This document shows, one piece after another, positions 62,074 through 64,000 of a stretch of 64,000 bases of DNA. Location: NCBI RefSeq assembly GCF_014698935.1, contig NZ_JACVMN010000001.1:1302001-1366000 (forward strand). The letters are read 5' to 3'. Made by a program: the position numbers and the translations under genes. The first letter of the stretch is position 1, and each line of letters starts with the position of its first letter. This DNA comes from Flagellimonas sp. S3867. Lineage in GTDB: Bacteria > Bacteroidota > Bacteroidia > Flavobacteriales > Flavobacteriaceae. Below the pieces are notes generated by a model. It saw nothing but the letters and a program-made list of their open reading frames with translations, was not told the DNA's origin and did no database searches.

Positions 62074-62399
62074 TGAAGTTAAAATTCAGAAAGCCCAGAT
62101 TCATTTAGTCTTACCCAATTCTCGATTTATTTTCAGCTCTCTTCATTTTTTTAAAGCAATAGTGCAAAAAACATATTAAGCTAAACGTAGGGGTAGCGAA
62201 TGTGGTCGGGATACAGTTTTCACAATAAGACAAGTCTTCACCATTAGATTTTCTCCACGTACCTCAAGTTTTTTATGCTTATCCAAGATTCTTATGCCTT
62301 AGGCTAGAGAGGATTCAAAACAAAATTAGAAGTAGTATCAAAAACCCAAAATTTTCAAAAAGAACAAACACTGATTTCTCAAGGACATTAAGAAAGAGG

Positions 62400-63449
62400 G
62401 TGAACAATTATTTCAAAACAAACAACATCAGTAAGTATGCCAACAAAAGCATGATCACAAAGACCATGACAATGCTTACCTTGTTCTTCGCTCCATTGGT
62501 CATGATTAATATTGGCCTTGTGTCCAGTCCATGGCTTCTTTTTATGCTGTACATCACAAGTGGAATTGGAATGGCGGGAATTGGAATGGGCATCATGCAT
62601 GATGCCATACATGGCTCGTATTCCAAACATCAAAAAGTAAACAGGTACTTGGGCTACACCATGAACCTGATCGGCGCAAACGCCACAGTTTGGAAAATCC
62701 AACACAATGTACTCCACCATACTTATACGAATATAGAAGGAGCGGATGACGATATAAATACGCCCTTTTTTCTACGTTTCTCACCCCATGCCCAAAAAAA
62801 TAGGCTGCACAGGTTTCAACATTTGTATGTATGGTTCTTCTACGGTCTGTCGACAATTTCATGGGTCACAGCCAAAGATTTCATCCGACTTTTCCGTTAT
62901 AGGAAGATGGGGTTCCTCGATAAAAAGAATGAATTTAGAAATGAAATAATAATGATAGCCGGCTGGAAACTATTGTACTATTCCTATGCCTTAATCATAC
63001 CATTGTTACTAGTACCCCTGGCTCCATGGATAATCATCTTGGCATTTCTGAGTATGCACCTTGTAACTGGTCTTTTGATCAGTATTGTCTTCCAAGTGGC
63101 ACATATTATGCCCAGTACCGAATTTCCCTTACCGGATAAAGATGGGACGATTGAAGGTGATTGGTATGCACACCAGTTGGCAACCACCACCAATTTTTCA
63201 CCCAAAAGCCGGTTTTTCTCATGGTTGATTGGAGGGTTGAACTATCAAATAGAACATCACTTGTTGCCAAATATCTGTCACATACATTATAAAAAAATAT
63301 CAGGTATAGTTGCTCAAACCGCTAGGGAATATGGGATACCCTATCATACAAAAAAAACATTTGCTGCTGCCATTGCGGATCATATTGGAATTTTGCGCAA
63401 GTTGGGGAAAATGCAGCCCATTCCTACACAATCAAATCTCAATTTCTAA
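62400..63449 (+). CDS. membrane fatty-acid desaturase (acyl-lipid/acyl-CoA type)
   Basis: The three histidine boxes that hold the di-iron centre are all present: HDAIHG (box 1), HNVLHH (box 2) and QIEHH (box 3), with four or so membrane helices. The first canonical start is GTG at 62400 (349 aa). However, the frame runs on upstream without a stop, and codons from about 62337 encode KNPKFSKRTNTDFSRTLRKR, which looks like the usual N-terminus of the family. A start at ATC 62337 or a damaged ATG is therefore possible; I report the GTG. It introduces a double bond into fatty acyl chains, likely at low temperature, and is followed 73 bp later by a cold-shock gene. Confidence 0.88.
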   Translation: MNNYFKTNNISKYANKSMITKTMTMLTLFFAPLVMINIGLVSSPWLLFMLYITSGIGMAGIGMGIMHDAIHGSYSKHQKVNRYLGYTMNLIGANATVWKIQHNVLHHTYTNIEGADDDINTPFFLRFSPHAQKNRLHRFQHLYVWFFYGLSTISWVTAKDFIRLFRYRKMGFLDKKNEFRNEIIMIAGWKLLYYSYALIIPLLLVPLAPWIIILAFLSMHLVTGLLISIVFQVAHIMPSTEFPLPDKDGTIEGDWYAHQLATTTNFSPKSRFFSWLIGGLNYQIEHHLLPNICHIHYKKISGIVAQTAREYGIPYHTKKTFAAAIADHIGILRKLGKMQPIPTQSNLNF

Positions 63450-63522
63450 GACAATAAAGTGAAGAACAATGAATATTATAATACAAACATTAAATAAAAT
63501 AGTAAACAATAAATATAAAGTA

Positions 63523-63717
63523 ATGCAAGAAGGAACAGTAAAATTTTTTAATAACGCCAAGGGATTTGGCTTTATCAAACCAGCAGATTCAGAAGAAGAT
63601 GTTTTTGTACACCAGAGTGGCCTTATCGATGAAATTCGCGAGAACGACAACGTGAAATTCACAGTGGAAAGAGGTGAAAAGGGAATGAACGCAGTCAATG
63701 TAGAATTGGTCAAATAA
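63523..63717 (+). CDS. cold-shock domain protein (second copy)
   Basis: 64 residues from the ATG at 63523 (the frame opens at 63469 but the preceding codons do not match the family). RNP1 KGFGFI and RNP2 VFVHQ are intact. It is about as close to the copy at 6266 as two flavobacterial paralogues usually are, sharing GTVKFFN, GLIDEIRE and NAVNV. It is 73 bp after the desaturase, on the same strand and closed by a hairpin. Confidence 0.94.
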   Translation: MQEGTVKFFNNAKGFGFIKPADSEEDVFVHQSGLIDEIRENDNVKFTVERGEKGMNAVNVELVK

Positions 63718-63738
63718 TCTCTTATTTTCCAGAATAGT

Positions 63739-63775
63739 TAAAATGCCATCCTTTTAGGATGGCATTTTAATTTTC
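63739..63775 (+). terminator. intrinsic terminator of the second cold-shock gene
   Basis: 13-bp stem TAAAATGCCATCC / GGATGGCATTTTA with loop TTTTA and a T-rich tail, 21 bp after the stop codon. Confidence 0.85.
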
Positions 63776-63866
63776 GTTTGCTGTTTTCCCATTGTTAAAC
63801 AAGTTCCGGCTTATAAGTGGAACAAATCCTGGGGGGAAGAACTTGCCAATCTAATTAATTCATTCT

Positions 63867-64000
63867 TCAAAAGAATAAAAAAAACAGAAAAGCCAACAAA
63901 ACTGAAATAAGAAGAGTTGTTGAACTGAAAGTGCCATTCAGCCAGTTGTGTGCTAGTTTGCCCATAAGTTTCATTGGTGGGTCACCATAATAATTGTATT
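63867..64000 (-). CDS. possible 3' end of a gene continuing past the window
   Basis: On the minus strand an open frame runs from the window edge to a TGA at 63867-63869, encoding about 44 residues. It starts YNYYGDPPMKLMGKLAHNWL and ends in a hydrophobic segment of about 20 residues rich in Leu and Phe, which would be a C-terminal membrane anchor. The frame is short, so chance cannot be excluded, and a homologue cannot be named with confidence; the YGDP motif vaguely resembles the end of C25-type peptidase domains. Confidence 0.4.
   Translation of the reverse strand, partial: YNYYGDPPMKLMGKLAHNWLNGTFSSTTLLISVLLAFLFFLFF

Larger units (their letters stand above)
61605..62336. other. gene-free stretch before the desaturase, with palindrome and promoter
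   Basis: About 730 bp without a supported gene. It holds a perfect 12-bp inverted repeat TATATAGATGTA / TACATCTATATA (61711-61737) upstream of the CoA-transferase, and the -7 box TATCTTTG at 62066-62073 pointing to the desaturase. A CACAAA-N11-TTTGTG dyad overlaps this box. The part from about 62080 to the desaturase would be a leader of roughly 250-320 nt. Confidence 0.5.

Overview
The window is a stretch of chromosome from a member of the Bacteroidota, most likely a marine Flavobacteriaceae; the genus cannot be fixed from sequence alone. The evidence is consistent: promoters carry the flavobacterial -7 element TAnnTTTG, many lipoproteins have a Bacteroidota-type lipobox, and typical families are present (DUF3570/DUF4266, DUF4197, DUF6268, DUF1684, M56 peptidase with a TonB-plug-like tail, type III glutamine synthetase, fused IcmF mutase, DnaJ with a single zinc centre). 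There is no rRNA, CRISPR array, prophage or intact insertion sequence. One tRNA (Arg, anticodon ACG) is present.

Layout: (1) 1-8.0 kb: 3' end of a secreted M14 carboxypeptidase, an unknown exported protein, thioredoxin-fold, DinB, cupin and acetyltransferase genes, a 1-Cys peroxiredoxin, a cold-shock protein, two tiny membrane-protein genes and a cyclophilin-FKBP fusion. (2) 8.2-12.3 kb: a plus-strand run of envelope proteins (GH16 glucanase, an ADP-ribosylglycohydrolase-fold lipoprotein, a GH33-type sialidase, an SGNH esterase) that looks like a small glycan-processing locus. (3) 12.4-26.2 kb: mostly minus-strand housekeeping genes (M28 peptidase, PPK2 kinase, NtrC-like regulator without a DNA-binding domain, MscS channel, NatAB-like ABC exporter, GrpE-DnaJ, MnmD, IlvE, MazG-like). 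(4) 26.2-30.2 kb: small membrane proteins, CrcB, and a nitrogen module (PII, AmtB, porin). (5) 30.2-42.7 kb: assorted lipoproteins, an Lrp regulator, the large IcmF mutase, PurU, an AraC-type membrane regulator, PyrF. (6) 42.7-52.1 kb: RF1, then a redox operon (Rieske, thioredoxin, ApbE, DUF4266, DUF3570), PurM, and a divergent pair of two different glutamine synthetases (GSIII and GSII). (7) 52.2-60.2 kb: Ca/Na exchanger, BlaI-M56 pair, a terpenoid-cyclase-fold exported protein, DUF885 peptidase, Apt, tRNA-Arg. (8) 60.2-64 kb: a gene-poor tail with a CaiB-type CoA-transferase, and a fatty-acid desaturase followed by a second cold-shock gene.

How genes work together: PII/AmtB/porin and GSIII/GSII form one ammonium uptake and assimilation regulon in two loci. 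Both control regions contain the same dyad, TACCCC-N10-GGGGT(A/T), and its centre lies exactly 78.5 bp upstream of the -7 box of both glnK and the GSII gene. This is the strongest unexplained regulatory signal in the window. The Rieske-thioredoxin-ApbE-DUF4266-DUF3570 cluster reads as one envelope redox system. A family of 27-59-residue membrane proteins sharing M-x-T-F-F-x(9)-N-x(6)-S-V-N recurs at three places. Two genes (the DUF6268 barrel and the desaturase) have coding signal running upstream of any canonical start codon, to an ATA and an ATC respectively.
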